From: Paramecium tetraurelia
Taxonomy: Eukaryota > Ciliophora > Oligohymenophorea > Peniculida > Parameciidae
Direction of reading: 5' to 3'
Length of the DNA: 64,000 nucleotides
NCBI RefSeq assembly: GCF_000165425.1
Contig: NW_001798993.1
Coordinates: forward strand, 189,064-253,063
Shown: piece by piece, positions 51,901 through 64,000 of the stretch
Layout: each line of letters begins with the position of its first letter
Numbering within the stretch: position 1 is the first letter of the stretch
The notes under the pieces: model-generated
Seen by the model: only the letters and a program-made list of their open reading frames with translations
Told to the model about the DNA's origin: nothing
Databases searched by the model: none
Position numbers and translations under genes: made by a program

Positions 51901-52441
51901 CTGCTTTTATATGGATGATCCTATACTTCCAAAAAGTTATCGGTTTTTGTAGCTATCAATCAAAATAAGTATTTTCATCCTATTTTCATTTTTGTAACTC
52001 ACTCTGATTGATATATTTCCAATATCCATAATATCATTTGCCAATTGCGGAATTTACTTACTTATTAGAATGATTCTAAAAATATTTTAGTCGATTTACA
52101 GATTTGGTGGGAAATGTAGTAATTCTGTTATCATCTTTTATCTACTAATACATTTCTTATGTTATCTAGGGCTTGTTCTATAATTGAAGCAATGGTAAAT
52201 ATGAATTAATCCTTTTAGTTAAACAGAAATTTAAATAATCAACCTTAAGGTTTCCATTATTACAATAGTTTCACTCCTTTAATTTTATGTCATAATCGAA
52301 CCATTTATGATATTCTCAAGAATATTTCTTTTTAGGCATATTGCCATGTAAAGTAGACATTAAATAATTACTCCTTTGAATTAATTAATCTACTTTTTTG
52401 TTAAGCATAACACATTAGATGAACATTTGAATAATTATTGA
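42906..52441 (+). CDS. Giant cysteine-rich surface protein (lectin-like repeats, furin/EGF-like repeats, REJ/GPS-like region, membrane helices)
   Basis: 3017 codons after removing 20 introns of 19-28 bases. A signal peptide (MIQACFAIILYMNCIIKVFG) is followed by two tandem beta-rich repeats, residues about 30-240 and 245-380. Repeat one reads YTLFGGYSVFGPNTVVAKTF and repeat two SVALFGGYKKIGANTVLKQS. Residues about 386-1698 are Cys-rich units of about 50 residues (CHYTCLTC, C.CxxGYY), as in furin-like and growth-factor-receptor domains. A long non-cysteine region with beta-sandwich character ends in VISCRCQKLGSIFLIQ, a GPS-like Cys pair. Several membrane helices follow (PILLFHGIFIVFSYLIYYE onward). 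This order resembles polycystin/REJ-type receptors. Introns are at 43639-43663, 44087-44105, 44268-44293, 44456-44477, 44631-44658, 44962-44984, 45138-45160, 45308-45329, 45477-45499, 45659-45683, 45828-45852, 45994-46019, 47031-47055, 47197-47221, 47507-47530, 47678-47700, 47986-48010, 48140-48163, 48434-48458 and 52195-52218. Confidence 0.85.
44106..48458 (+). repeat. Tandem cysteine-rich repeat block with introns at unit boundaries
   Basis: About 25 related protein units, each opening with C(H/N)xxCxxC and closing with a C-x-C-x-x-G-(Y/F)-(Y/F) turn. Eighteen introns (44087-44105 through 48434-48458) lie in phase 1, one or two bases before the first Cys codon of a unit. The block 46020-47030 keeps about seven units uninterrupted. 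Confidence 0.8.
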
Positions 52442-52779
52442 AATATATTATATTCACATAATATAAAATTTTTATGGAATCTATCTTCAGGTTCTTCAAA
52501 TTTATTTAATTATTGCACTCACTGTATTGGATTTTAATGAGGAATTAATTAAATCTGTGTAACTCCAGAAACCTATTTTTTTTTTTTACACAATAACTGG
52601 ATTTCTTAACTTAAGTCAAATCATAATAGAGCTTCTTATAGTTTCTAATATATTTAACAAAATATCGTATATGCTTGCAAACCCTTTTGTGGATTGAGGT
52701 TGAGAATTAATTTATAATTTTATTTGAAATTTATAGATGATTCATTATCGTTATAATCAATAGATGTTAAGTATTAAAT
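52442..52779. other. Intergenic after the first giant gene
   Basis: About 340 AT-rich bases with no supported feature. Confidence 0.45.
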
Positions 52780-54573
52780 AAAGTAAGATATTGAAGTATT
52801 AATATTATATAAGATGAGAAATAATCTTCATAATCCTTGCTAAGGATATTCTCTATAGTTAGGATTTTTCAAGAATAATACACAATATCAATATCTCTCC
52901 AACGCTTGGCTCCTTAAACTACATAACCATAGAATTTAAAATATGGTTAAGCTTATTTGATACAACCAGAGATTCATCCTTAATCAAATCTTATACTGTA
53001 AAGTTAGATTTGAGTGTTTCAAACAAATTTAAAGCTCAGTAATTTTTTCTCAAATGATTCTCTAATATTCCTTCAGATCCCATATTCGTTGTTCAGATAA
53101 AAATTATCATTTCTTTATCTTATTAGATTTTTTACTTCTTCACAGAATATCCATTTAAAACCAATATATAAAAATAATCCTAAAGTTCCTTTTTGTCATT
53201 ATCATTTATACTGATATCTATCATATACACCTTGCTTTCCTTTCCTTTCCCAAATAAGCTATCCTTATCTCCTCAGTTCTTTTAATAAAAAGGCCAGGTA
53301 CACACAGAACTAGTTTATTCTGTATTTCCTAATAATATTGAAACCTGGTCATGAATAATTCCTCTAAAAAAATAGATCTTGTGTGTAACTCATTTAAACA
53401 AAACTCAATCAACAAAAATTATTAGCCTCGCCATTCTTTAGATAATATAACAATAAAATTTCTTTTTAGTTATTCACTTCTGATTAAATTACCATCATTA
53501 AGAAAATTTCATGTTTTCGATCAATTACTTTTATTGATTCGTTGATCAAGCCGTACTTTAGCCAAACTAATGTTTATTTTGCATACTCCTTAATCTAACA
53601 AGTATGTTTATACGCATGTTATTTTACATAGTCTTCTAATATATTTATTTAATTAATTATATTGAAAGAGTCAAGAATTTTAAGTTGTATTTCTCATTCA
53701 TAAAATATATTGATAGATGTCATATAAGAATTTGTATTCTTATTAGAATTTTAAGAGTATTTCTAATAGAATTGGAGGATACATTTAATAATTTGAGAAA
53801 TTAAAAAATTGCAATTTAATTTTAAACCATACTATTTAAAGATGAAAGCCACCTAAATTATTCACAATTTATTCTGAATAATATTGAAACAACTTTAAAG
53901 AAGGCTAGTCTTGCTTAGAAATACAACATTATTCTATCTTATGACTTTATTCATCTGTTTTTCATTACTTAAGAATCTTTAATTATAAAAATGGTTGCCT
54001 TTACTGGTTGTTGAAACTCAATTCTCTGCATAATAAATTTAAATTCCATACTATTCAATTATTTTGAAAGTTCTAAACCAATATTTCAAAAATAAATTAC
54101 TTTGTCTCAAGGATTGTAAATATTTCTTGATGCTTTCTTGAAGAATCAAATTTCTTTGATCATAAGACATAGTAAATACGTTATTACATCAATCATTTAT
54201 ACTTTTAAACCATTTCCTATTCTTCAGTTTTATAATAATCTATTAACTTAGTTGTTGAATCCTTCATAATATTTCTTCAACTTCACTCTCAATTTCATTT
54301 CCTACTAATAGTAATATATTTTATTTTGTGATTCATTTGCAATATCACCTTTTCCTTTCAACTCTTCTTTCAAGGTTTTTTCTTTGAACTTTTTGATTTG
54401 CAATCATCCTTACAATATCCTTTTTTATTTAAATAAACTTTCACTTGTTTTACGAAGGTTGATCTTAACATTCTAGGTTTAAACTTCATAAATTAGCAAT
54501 TTTGATATAACATTTTCTTAGAAATTTTAGGAGAGTTATCGATGTTATCTTTATTTTCTTCTTTGAATCATTT
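52780..54573 (-). pseudogene. Probable decayed gene of unknown family
   Basis: Minus-strand pieces with good coding composition follow one another, but frames shift and TGA codons intervene. From 5' to 3' they include KPRMLRSTFVKQVKVYLNKK, ESQNKIYYYQQEMKLRVKLK, MSYDQRNLILQESIKKYLQS, RIEFQQPVKATIFIIKDS, LYFQARLAFFKVVSILFRIN and LLIEFCLNELHTRSIFLEEL, the last leading into KLVLCVPGLFIKRTEEIRIA. After a plausible 20-base intron come KKELQDYFYILVLNGYSVKK, TGA at 53093-53095, MGSEGILENHLRKNY, TGA at 53036-53038, then ALNLFETLKSNFTVQDLIKD. Some breaks can be bridged by GT-AG introns, but the two TGA codons cannot. A pseudogene is the simplest reading; a functional gene with introns I missed remains possible. 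Confidence 0.4.
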
Positions 54574-55144
54574 GGATTTATATACTACCTAGTGGCCATA
54601 TATATGGAAATAAATGAAATATAATTAAATAATAATATAAATTATATATTAATATTTTCGCTTTATAAAATTTATTGAAAAAAAAGGGACATTACTTTTG
54701 ATAGTCTTAAAAAGTGGTGTTTGTTTCAAATTTTTGAATGAATTTCAAAAAAGATAATTTACATCAACATATGAATACCAACATAAGTACTTTGATTAAA
54801 TTAATGATAAGGTCTTTGGAAAATAATATTTATGAGTAAATGAGTTCATCTATTTTAATAGTAGAGCTTTATAATGTTTATAATGTCAGAGACTTTTCTT
54901 AAATTCATTGATTGTTTAATTATAAATCCTGAATTATTTCAAAGATTATCAAATATATTTTTAAATTTTTTCTTAGTCACTTAAATACAGTAAAGACTTG
55001 TTGACTTTCTAAAATAAGAATTTATCATCTAAAACTGTGACAACTGATTTTTATAGATATTATTATTAGGAAAAAAATTAATATTATGCACAGAATGAGA
55101 ATTTAAATGGAAAGATATAATCACATTTAAATAATTATATTAAT
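54574..55144. other. Intergenic, AT-rich
   Basis: 571 bases upstream of the second giant gene; no supported gene or RNA. Presumed promoter by position. Confidence 0.45.
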
Positions 55145-58100
55145 ATGGTTTTTTTAATAAAGGCAATTATACTCTTATTACCCTTGCTAAGCCTAGCATA
55201 AAGAGTAAAACTTTAAGGATCGAAGTCTATACGTATGAATTGCAGAGAGATAGACAAAAGTTTAAAAAATTAATTTATTTTAGCAAACAATGGCTTTTTG
55301 GGAAGTTAGTACTTTTATCAGTCCCTTTCATAATCTAGAACTCTGCAAAATCTTGATAAGATTACATTTACTTTATGGATAAACGTTTATGAATAATCCA
55401 AATTAAATGGGAAGTAAATTTTGTTTGCTTTTGTTGATGGCAACACAAATAATCCTGTAAAGTATTTATTCATATTAGTATCTTAATTTAATGTTGTATT
55501 ACTAATAATCTACAGGAAATTATAATATGACATTAACGAATTAGAGATAGTCTCCAGAAATCCTTAACTTAACACGGTATAAATTTTATATATTCAAGGT
55601 AAAATGATCTTTATATTGGCAGCTGGTATCATATAGTTTTATCTATAGATTAAAGCACGAACCATACATTTATTAATTTGAAATTTTTTTCTACGATAGA
55701 TTAATAGATGAATTCAATTTAGGAGACTCTAGTGAATTAAAAGTAAATAATTTCATTAGTATTAGATTAAAATATAACTTTGGGGTACATTCTAGAATAA
55801 CAAATGAGTAATTATTTGGCTCCTCTACTGATTACAAAGCATGTGTCAACATTGCTAATTTTTATTACCATAACGGATGGACAACTATGGATTCAGAAAT
55901 TTATTTGGACTATGATTTAGAACTGAAATTTTTTTTAAAACCTTATCAGTTAAAAGGTCTAAATGTTTCAGATTAATATATGAATGTAAATCTGAGATAA
56001 AAGTCTAACCCAATAATTTATAGTGATTCTATTGGATTGTTGTTGTTTAAAAATACACAGATAGTGTACACATTTATGGAGGATCTAGTTTCCTTAACAA
56101 TGATGTTTTGGATTAAACCATAAAATATAAAATCGCTTTTTTAGTTTATTTCTTTGACTGATGATTCATTGTAGTCGACAAGCTTAGGTTTTGGAGTAAA
56201 TTTAGATTATTAATTATAATTTCATTAAAATTATAGTAATTATTTCTTAGGTTTACTTGGTAATAAAACATGGTTTCATGTGACAGCAGGTGTTTTGGAG
56301 CTAAGTTATAATGCTGATTTTATTCCAACAAATTAAAAAAAGCTATTAAGAGTTTATATTAATAGTGAATAGGTTTCATAGAAAATCATATACAACATAA
56401 GATCATACAAAAGATTAATTTTTGGACCACTATTTATTGATACTATTGGAGCAGAAATGATTGATATTTAAGATATCAGAATTTTTAAAGGTTATGGCAT
56501 TTAAGAAGGTCGAGGAGATTGCTTACTATTTGTTGGGTCATATTGTGCATTCTGTTAACCTAATACTCATTATTGCTATGAGCAAGATCCAAATGATGAT
56601 ACAAATATTTATATTTGTGCAGCTGGCTTTTATGAAACTTAGAACGGCTGTTATCCTATAACGATATAGAATTGTCTTAGACAATAAAGACAATAGTGTA
56701 AAATTTGTGCAGATAATTACAATTTATAAAACGGATAGTGCTATTAGATAGATTCTTTAGTGTCTCCATATGCTTGCTAAGATTCTAATGCAATATTTTG
56801 CATTAGAAACATATTGAAATCTATTGCTGAGAAGACCATTATTGAAATGAGCAAACTTTGTAAAACTAATTTTAACACTTAGAATATTAAGGCTCATTGC
56901 CAAGAAGATTTATCAAATAATTGCTTGTAGGCTCAATACTTTTAAAAATGCTTTAAATGCAGAAAAGATTACTATTTAACAGAATTAAATACATGTGAAA
57001 AGACTTGTACACAGGATTACAGATTTTCATATAATCAAGTTTGCCTAAAAAAGTGTCCAGAAAAATATTTATACGAGTATGATTGTAAAAATACATAATA
57101 ACAACTTATATACACATGCAACAGTGTGAAAAATTGCAAAAATAACGTAAGTAATATCAGTTATTATTGTCTAAATGATATCGAATTAACGGGTAAGTAT
57201 TTAAAATGTGATCATCCTAATTCAAACTAGGATAATAAAAACTAACTGGATTGCCACTTATCTTGTAAATATTGCTTTGGTGGAAAGGAAAATCAATGTC
57301 TGGGCTGTTATGAAGATTAATTCTTTAGTCCTTATGATACAACTTGTGTGAAGGATTGCAATAATCTTAGAATGTTCAAATATAATAATAGAGATACAAT
57401 GGTTTGCGAAATAGAATGTCCACGACCTTATTTAACATAGGAATTAGAATGTGTCAAGAATTGTAAATATGGCTATGCTATTTATAATGCTACAGTATGT
57501 CTTCCAAAAACTAAAATTACAGATAATTTCTTAATGACTTATTATGATACTTCCCAATAAATAACTATATTTGTTGATTGTCCTGAAGTTTGCTAAACAT
57601 GCATAAGTGAAAAAATTTGTACTAGTTGTCTAAATCATTATATTTTAAACGACAATAAATGTCTTACAACATGCTATCCACAATATCTCTATGTTAATAA
57701 AGATTATGTCAATCATTGCTTAAATAACTGTGATCCAAATGATTTTGTATATGATAATGTTAATATTGACGGATATTCAATTAGACAATGCTTCAAACTT
57801 AAATGTGGCTCTATCTAGATTAATAAAAAGTAATAAACTTATTTACATTAAACGAAATATCGTACTTGTGTTTATCCATGTGACGATCAGTATTATCCTG
57901 AATAAAAAACAAATTAATGCTCTAAATGCAACTCACCTTGTTATAATTGTTAAAACTCAGCTAATTTTTGTACTAAATGCTTGCCAGGTTTATTTCTATA
58001 AGATAATAGTTGTATAAATCCCTGCATTTCTAAATTTAAAAATTATATCAATAATCAGTGCGAAGACACATGCTCTAGCGGATTTACAATTAACGATAAA

Positions 58101-61100
58101 ATTAATGGCATTAAATATCAAGGCTGTGTTTCTTTTTGTGGGGAAATATTTTCTATGTTCCTTTATATACTCAATTTTTAATGCTACCAGACTCCCCCCA
58201 TTGGAGCGTATTGCATAGGCTACTAATGTTACGATTGCTATTATTAATGCAAGACTTGTTCTGGTCCCTAACAAAATGAATGTTTATCTTGTTATGATAA
58301 CACATTTTTTTTTGATAATTAGTGTGTAGTAGATTGTGATACTTAGTTTCATGATTTATTAAATTGGAAATGCGTCGATGTTTGCCCAAGCAATTCATAC
58401 ACTACTACATCTCTCAATATATTAATTAATACAGAAGTTAAACTAAAAATATTCTGTTCCTCCACGTGCTTACATAATTAATTCTAATATTAGGATTAAT
58501 GTACTGATACCTAACCAGAAGGAACTTCCTGTGTTCAAAAGTCTGATTATAAATTATGTGATAAATGTGTAACTGAATGTGAGGAATGTGTTGACCACTA
58601 TTCAACTACGTGTTAGAAATGTAATCCAGGATTTTATTTATACAATACTACTTGCTCATAGGAATGTCCTGATGATATTCCTTATAAAGATACACTTAAA
58701 AATATCTGTGTTGATTTTTGTGACAATAATTATTATCATTAAAATGGATTTTGCGTTGCTAGCTGTTTAGAAAATTATTACAGATACGATGCTCAGAAAT
58801 AATGTTATGAATTTGATTGTCCAAAAGGAACGTATAACAAAGTTTCTACACTTAATTGTTACGATTGTTCTCAAGGATGTGCTACTTGTCAGGATGGAAA
58901 ATCAAATTCATGTATCACATGTAAAGAAGGATATTTTCTGCAAGGTACTTCAAGATGTACAAATGTCTGTAATGTGAGTCCAGATCTTTATTAAGATTGG
59001 ATTAATGGAAAATGTGTTAACTAGTGTCCAACTGGAACATACTTGTAAACTTTACCTAGTGAGTAACTAGCATGTAAAAACACTTGTCCTTTATATTATT
59101 ATTCGAATCTTTGTGTTGCAATATGTCCTGTTCAATCTTTTCTTGAAGGAACAACTTGCACTTCATGTGCAGGAGCTTGTAGGCTGTGTTATGGTAGATA
59201 AGCTAACCAATGCACATAATGTAATTCTGGATATTATTTGGCTGATACTACTTGTGTTGAAATATGCCCAAATGCAACGCCTTATTAAAATCTAGCTGAT
59301 TAAACTTGTGTCTCAATTTGCCCACAAAATCATTTCTTGTATTTAGCAAAAAAATACTGTTTTAGCTATTGTCCAAGTACCTTAACTATTTATCAATTAA
59401 ATGGTAAAAATGAATGTGTTGATTAATGTTATTCTAACTCTTATCTATACTCAAGAACGTGCTATCCATGCCATAGTTATTGTTAAGAATGCTATGGACC
59501 AAAAAATGGAAATTGTTTATCATGTTCATCAGAATACTATTTTTATGAATAAAAATGTGAAATATCTTGTCCATCATAATTATACACTGATTTACTAGAT
59601 AGAAAGTGTAAAGTGTCTTGTCCATCCACTACTGTTATATAAGGTTAGTATTGTAAAACCAATTGTGATACAAATTATTATTAATATGGCTAACTTTGTG
59701 TCCTAAACTGTCCACAATTTACCTACAAATTAAGTGACAAATGTTTACTTTGCAACCCTCTATGTAGGTCTTGTAGTGGACCTTTAGCAACTTAGTGTTC
59801 TTCCTGCTTAGAAAATTATTTATTAAAAGGCAGTACTTGTACACAAGCTTGCCCAAACCTATATGATTACGAGACATAACAATGTGTGAGCACTTGTGAT
59901 AAAAAGCATGAGTTAACTGATTTCAAAAGTTGTGTGACAACTTGTCCTGCTGGATATCTATAATGTAGTGGAAAATGTTTGAAAACTCCACCAGATGGGT
60001 ATTATTCAGATGGAGTATATTGCATCTAATGCAATAGCAAATGTACCAAATGCACATCCCTAAATATATGTTAAGCGTGCAGTAGAAACTACTTTCTAAC
60101 TTTGTAGACCTGTGATAAGATTTGTACTAATAAATATCTTTACATGGATCCAACAACATAGACTTGCGTTACAAAATGTCCACCCTAACTTTTTCATTAA
60201 GAATCTTATGATAAAAGGAGTTGTGTTTAGGATTGTTTTTTAGGCTTTAAATTTAATGATTAATGCGTTAATTCTTGCCCAAAAGGAATGTATATTATGA
60301 ATAATTTCTGTACAAATTGCCCTTAGAAATGTGAAGAATGCACTTCAGTAACAAATTGCACTGCATGCTCTCAAAATTATTTTTTGGAAAATGGAAGGTG
60401 TTAGTTAGGTTGTTTGGTTGGCAAAATGGATTATACCACTCATGAATGTGTCTCATAATGCGATCCATCATTATTTGAATATCAAAACTCATGTTTAGTT
60501 AGCTGTCCCACAAATCCAGTATTATATTATCATTCAAATATTTGTATGGATGCATGTCCAAAAAATACATTCTAGAATAATTAAGAATGTCTTGATTGCG
60601 ATGTGTCATGTTCATCATGTATTGGCCCATCAAACAATGATTGTCTAGTTTGCAAAGAAACTTATTACTTGCATGACTAATAATGTACTCTCACTTGTCC
60701 TCATTTATATAATGAAGTAGATAGATCTTGTGTTATTTCTTGTCCTCCAAATCTTCTTTTAGATGGAAATAAATGTATTTTGATTTGTAGATAGTACATT
60801 TACTCTAATGCTTGTTTGTCAAACTGTCCACCTGGAACACACGATGCAAATTTCATATGCTACGATTGCTCTTAGGATTGTCTAGAATGCGATTCTTTTG
60901 GCTGTATTAAATGTGGCAATGGATCATTTTTAAATGATGGAATTTGTAGTAATTTTTGCCCATACTATTACAATATTATTTTAAATCAATGTGAGGAATA
61001 ATGTCCTGAAGGAACATTTCTTTATATTGATCAATGCTATGCATCTTGTCCAGCTAATACATATACATATCTGTAAACATGCCTTTTAGACTGTCCTTGG

Positions 61101-64000
61101 AGAACAACTTTAATAGAATCTATTTGCTACTAATGTCCAGAGAGATGTTCAGTTTGTAAAAATTAATATGAATGTCTTAATTGTGATGAACCTTATTACT
61201 AATATAAAGGAGAATGTGTTGTGGCATGTCCGATTGTACTTCCCTATTAAAATAAAATTTATCATGAATGTTAATCGGAATGTTCACCAAATACATATGA
61301 AAAAGGATATGAATGCGTTAAAGAATGCGATTTAATTATCTATTAGAATAAATGTTTAAAACAATGTCCCTATGGTTATTATGGTAATACTATATGTAAG
61401 GCATGTAAATTAGAGTGCAAGGCTTGCACTGATTTTAATATATGCACAGAATGTTCAGATAATTTTTACCTTGAGTATAACTCATGTGATACATAATGTA
61501 CAAGAATCATAGATTTGAAATAAAAGAAGTGCGTTGATTCATGTTCTTCTCTTTTGTATCAAAATGTGTGCTATGAAACTTGTCCTATAAACACCTATTA
61601 ATATAAAAATACTTGTCTTCGAAAGTGCTTAGATGGATATTTTGGTTCTATAGATTTCAAATGCGAAAAATGCCCTTTTTAATGTATCACATGCATCTCA
61701 TTTAACATTTGTAACAGTTGTAACGTCGGATATTATTTATTTCAAAATTAATGTTTAGATTAATGTCCTGATAAATTATTTTCAAACCCATTAATCAGTC
61801 AATGTTCATAATCATGTCCAGGTAAAACATTCACTTTTAAAAATTCATGCCTGTATCAATGTCCAAGTGATTATTTTAATGACACCGAAAGTTATAAATG
61901 TGTTTCATCTTGTGGCAAACAACAATATCCTGATAACAAAAATTGTTATCCCTGCTCATTTTAATGTGACTAATGCACAGCATATGGAAATTAAAATTGC
62001 ATAGCATGTGCGGCTAATTACGTTTTAACTGAAGATGGACGTTGTTTTGGAAAATGTAAAGATGGTTATTATTAAACGTCTAATTCCTGTGAGCAATGCT
62101 TACATAAATGTCTGACTTGTTAAAATGGCACAGAATGTTTATAATGCAGAGGAATGAATAGAGAACAAATTGACTGCTCATGTCCAAGAGGATTTTATGA
62201 TGATCCATTCTATGATAATTGTTAATAATGTCCTTGCGAGGAATGTACTTCTGAATCTGAGTGTTTAGTCTGCAAAAATAACCTATAAGTACCCAACTGT
62301 TCATGCAACAGGAGACTTAATAATGATTGGTGTATTACTTGTTTAATAGCATCTGTCAATATATATTATTCGGATGACCTAAATTCAATAATAGTTTATT
62401 TTGGATATTTAATATCTGTTAATTTAATTAATCCGTTCGAACCCTCAAGCTGTTCTTTTTGGTTTAATAATGCTGAAATATTTGGACAAGATGCTTAATG
62501 CTACTTGTCATGGGACAGATATGCAGTTCACATCTTATTGGAGCTTTACGCTTCTGTAAATATTGGAGATGAATTAAGTTTCTAATAATCTTTTTACCTA
62601 GATGTAAATGAAGGTCTTTGTAATGGATAATATATTGAGACATTTATTGATAGTACTGTGAAGGCACCATCATCTTAAACAAAACCTTATATACTTTTTG
62701 ATGTACCATCTGTTGTAAGTACTTGTAAGACTATTGAAATTAAACAAATATTACTCGAAGGAACAGCAAAGAAGATTCAAGAGGTGTTATTTTGGACCCT
62801 TCATGAAATGGAAAATGATGATTACTATTTTGAAATGGAGGCATTCTTAGGAAATTAAAAAAATGAATTCATCATTCCTATAGGTACCCTAGCTTCTAAT
62901 GTTACATATACCATAACAGCCAAATATATTAATTTCATAAAAAGAGTGAATTTCACAACATTCACATTCACCACACTACCAGATCTTGTTCCTTATGTCT
63001 TTCTATAATATAATCCTTTGATGGCTAGGGTCTATGTTTTTGATTGTAAAGTCACATATTCTGACATGAAAAATGAATTCAATTTGACTATTTAAGTATC
63101 TGATTCCAATAATAAAACTTATTTAGTCATAAAGCAATCCATTAATCCAATTTATGAAGTTCTATTAGACGAATCTCTTTTACCCAAAGAAACACCATTA
63201 CTTTTTATGGCATCAACAGGAAGCTCTGTAATTCATGAAAAGATATGGCTAAAATCAAAAAGGATTGAAATTTAATTCCATTAAAAGAATAGATTTATTG
63301 GATTAGACAATTAAATTAATTCAAGAGCCTTTGATAGAAATATATAAGATGTAGTGTTAAGTACTTTAAATATTTAATATTAATGGTAATGTAATAATTT
63401 ATTCAATTTATAACCTTGTAAGACAAAAGAAAATAAAATTATGGAATTTCCATCCAGAAGAATTGTTGATATCCTTGCAGATAGTTAAAATACTACTTTC
63501 GTCTTTTTTGTTAAAGCATCTAAAGACACGAGATGGACAGTAAAGGAATAGTTGATAGTTGTCACAGATTTTGAAATCGAGGAAGAATTCGTATTAAATT
63601 AAGAAGTACCTCAAAATACTGTGAATCTAAATAATGAAATAACTATTTTAATTAAAAATAATTAAAAATATGCTTTCATTATGTAAGAATTCAAAATTTT
63701 GGCTTCTATCAAATCTAAAGACTCAACTTTAAAGATTAGGCTCGCGGGATTGACAACCAATTATAAAAGTCCTGTGTACATATATCTAGTTCCAGGCAAT
63801 GAATCTATATCATTTCAACTTAACAGTCCTCCTTCTGAAGTTTAATTCAAAATTTATCCTTTTGTAGGTGAATCTTTAGATTACTTTAACTATTCAATCC
63901 AAAACCTACAACCTGGAAACAATTTTAGCATTTATTACTATTTTGAGATTTATATTCTCTAAATTGATGTAATTCAATAATCCATCGATTATGGTATTCC
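55145..64000 (+). CDS. Second giant cysteine-rich surface protein (LamG-like domains, furin-like repeats, REJ-like region), 3' partial
   Basis: The frame is open to the window end, about 2921 codons. The signal peptide is MVFLIKAIILLLPLLSLAQ. Introns used: 55260-55283 (unusual GTTT donor), 55457-55478, 55577-55598 and 55743-55765. After these no intron occurs for 8.2 kb. Two concanavalin/LamG-type domains are seen. The first has LDKITFTLWINVYEQSK and IGSWYHIVLSIDQS. The second has SLTMMFWIKPQNIKS, NKTWFHVTAGVLEL and LRVYINSEQVSQ. Residues about 420-2370 carry dozens of Cys-rich units with CPxG(T/Y) and C.TC turns, typical of furin-like repeats. From about 2370 a Cys-poor beta-rich region matches in style the REJ-like part of the first giant protein. 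Membrane helices would lie beyond the window. An alternative splice of the first LamG domain is possible. Confidence 0.85.
56500..62340 (+). repeat. Intronless cysteine-rich furin-like repeat block
   Basis: About 5.8 kb coding for continuous Cys-rich units (CPxGTY, C.xC..GYY, CxxCxxC patterns). Units vary from about 35 to 60 residues and carry a shared CP(x)nC spacing. No TGA and no needed intron occur in the whole block. Confidence 0.8.

Noticed and set aside
57730-60492. Many 60-95 codon frames on both strands in the Cys-rich region
   Set aside because: All are out-of-frame or antisense shadows of the single giant frame.

Overview
The window is eukaryotic and comes from a ciliate macronuclear genome, almost certainly Paramecium. 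In every recognisable gene TAA and TAG occur inside conserved domains where glutamine fits, and only TGA ends the reading frame. Almost every gene break can be closed by removing an intron of 19-33 bases starting GT (usually GTA) and ending AG, which is the Paramecium intron size. The DNA is very AT-rich and genes are packed tightly, some only 20-70 bases apart. I rebuilt each gene by hand under that code. All models except those marked pseudogene close to a whole number of codons. Domain names rest on motif recognition without a database search.

Layout. 1-3825 (+): a partial Myb protein, a RING/TRAF-like zinc-finger protein and an ANTH-like clathrin-adaptor protein. 3898-17658 (-): six genes on one strand, namely a FAM161-like protein, a coiled-coil protein, a USP-family deubiquitinase homologue whose catalytic Cys is Ser, an EF-hand protein, an unknown protein with weak C2orf81 resemblance, and an ankyrin-anoctamin fusion. 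17901-25743: a putative mitochondrial protein, a multi-pass membrane protein, two small proteins with N-myristoylation-type starts (MGNSS, MGCS), a small unknown protein, a probable ankyrin pseudogene and a vacuolar-sorting-receptor-like protein with a PA domain. 25808-36366, mostly (-): a UBR-box E3 ligase, a DENN protein, a small (+) protein, a coiled-coil protein and a BAH-PHD chromatin reader. 36629-39130: a CCA-adding tRNA nucleotidyltransferase, divergent from a Rab GTPase. 39131-42145: sparse, with broken coding pieces. 42146-64000 (+): one small gene, then two giant cysteine-rich surface proteins in tandem. The first is complete (3017 residues, 20 introns). The second runs off the window end and has no intron in its last 8.2 kb. 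A probable minus-strand pseudogene lies between them.

There is no operon logic. Several genes do touch common themes: ubiquitin signalling (RING/TRAF, USP-like, UBR), membrane traffic (ANTH, VSR-like, DENN, Rab) and cilium or surface functions (FAM161-like, anoctamin, giant surface proteins). I saw no rRNA, tRNA, CRISPR array, transposase or telomeric repeat.
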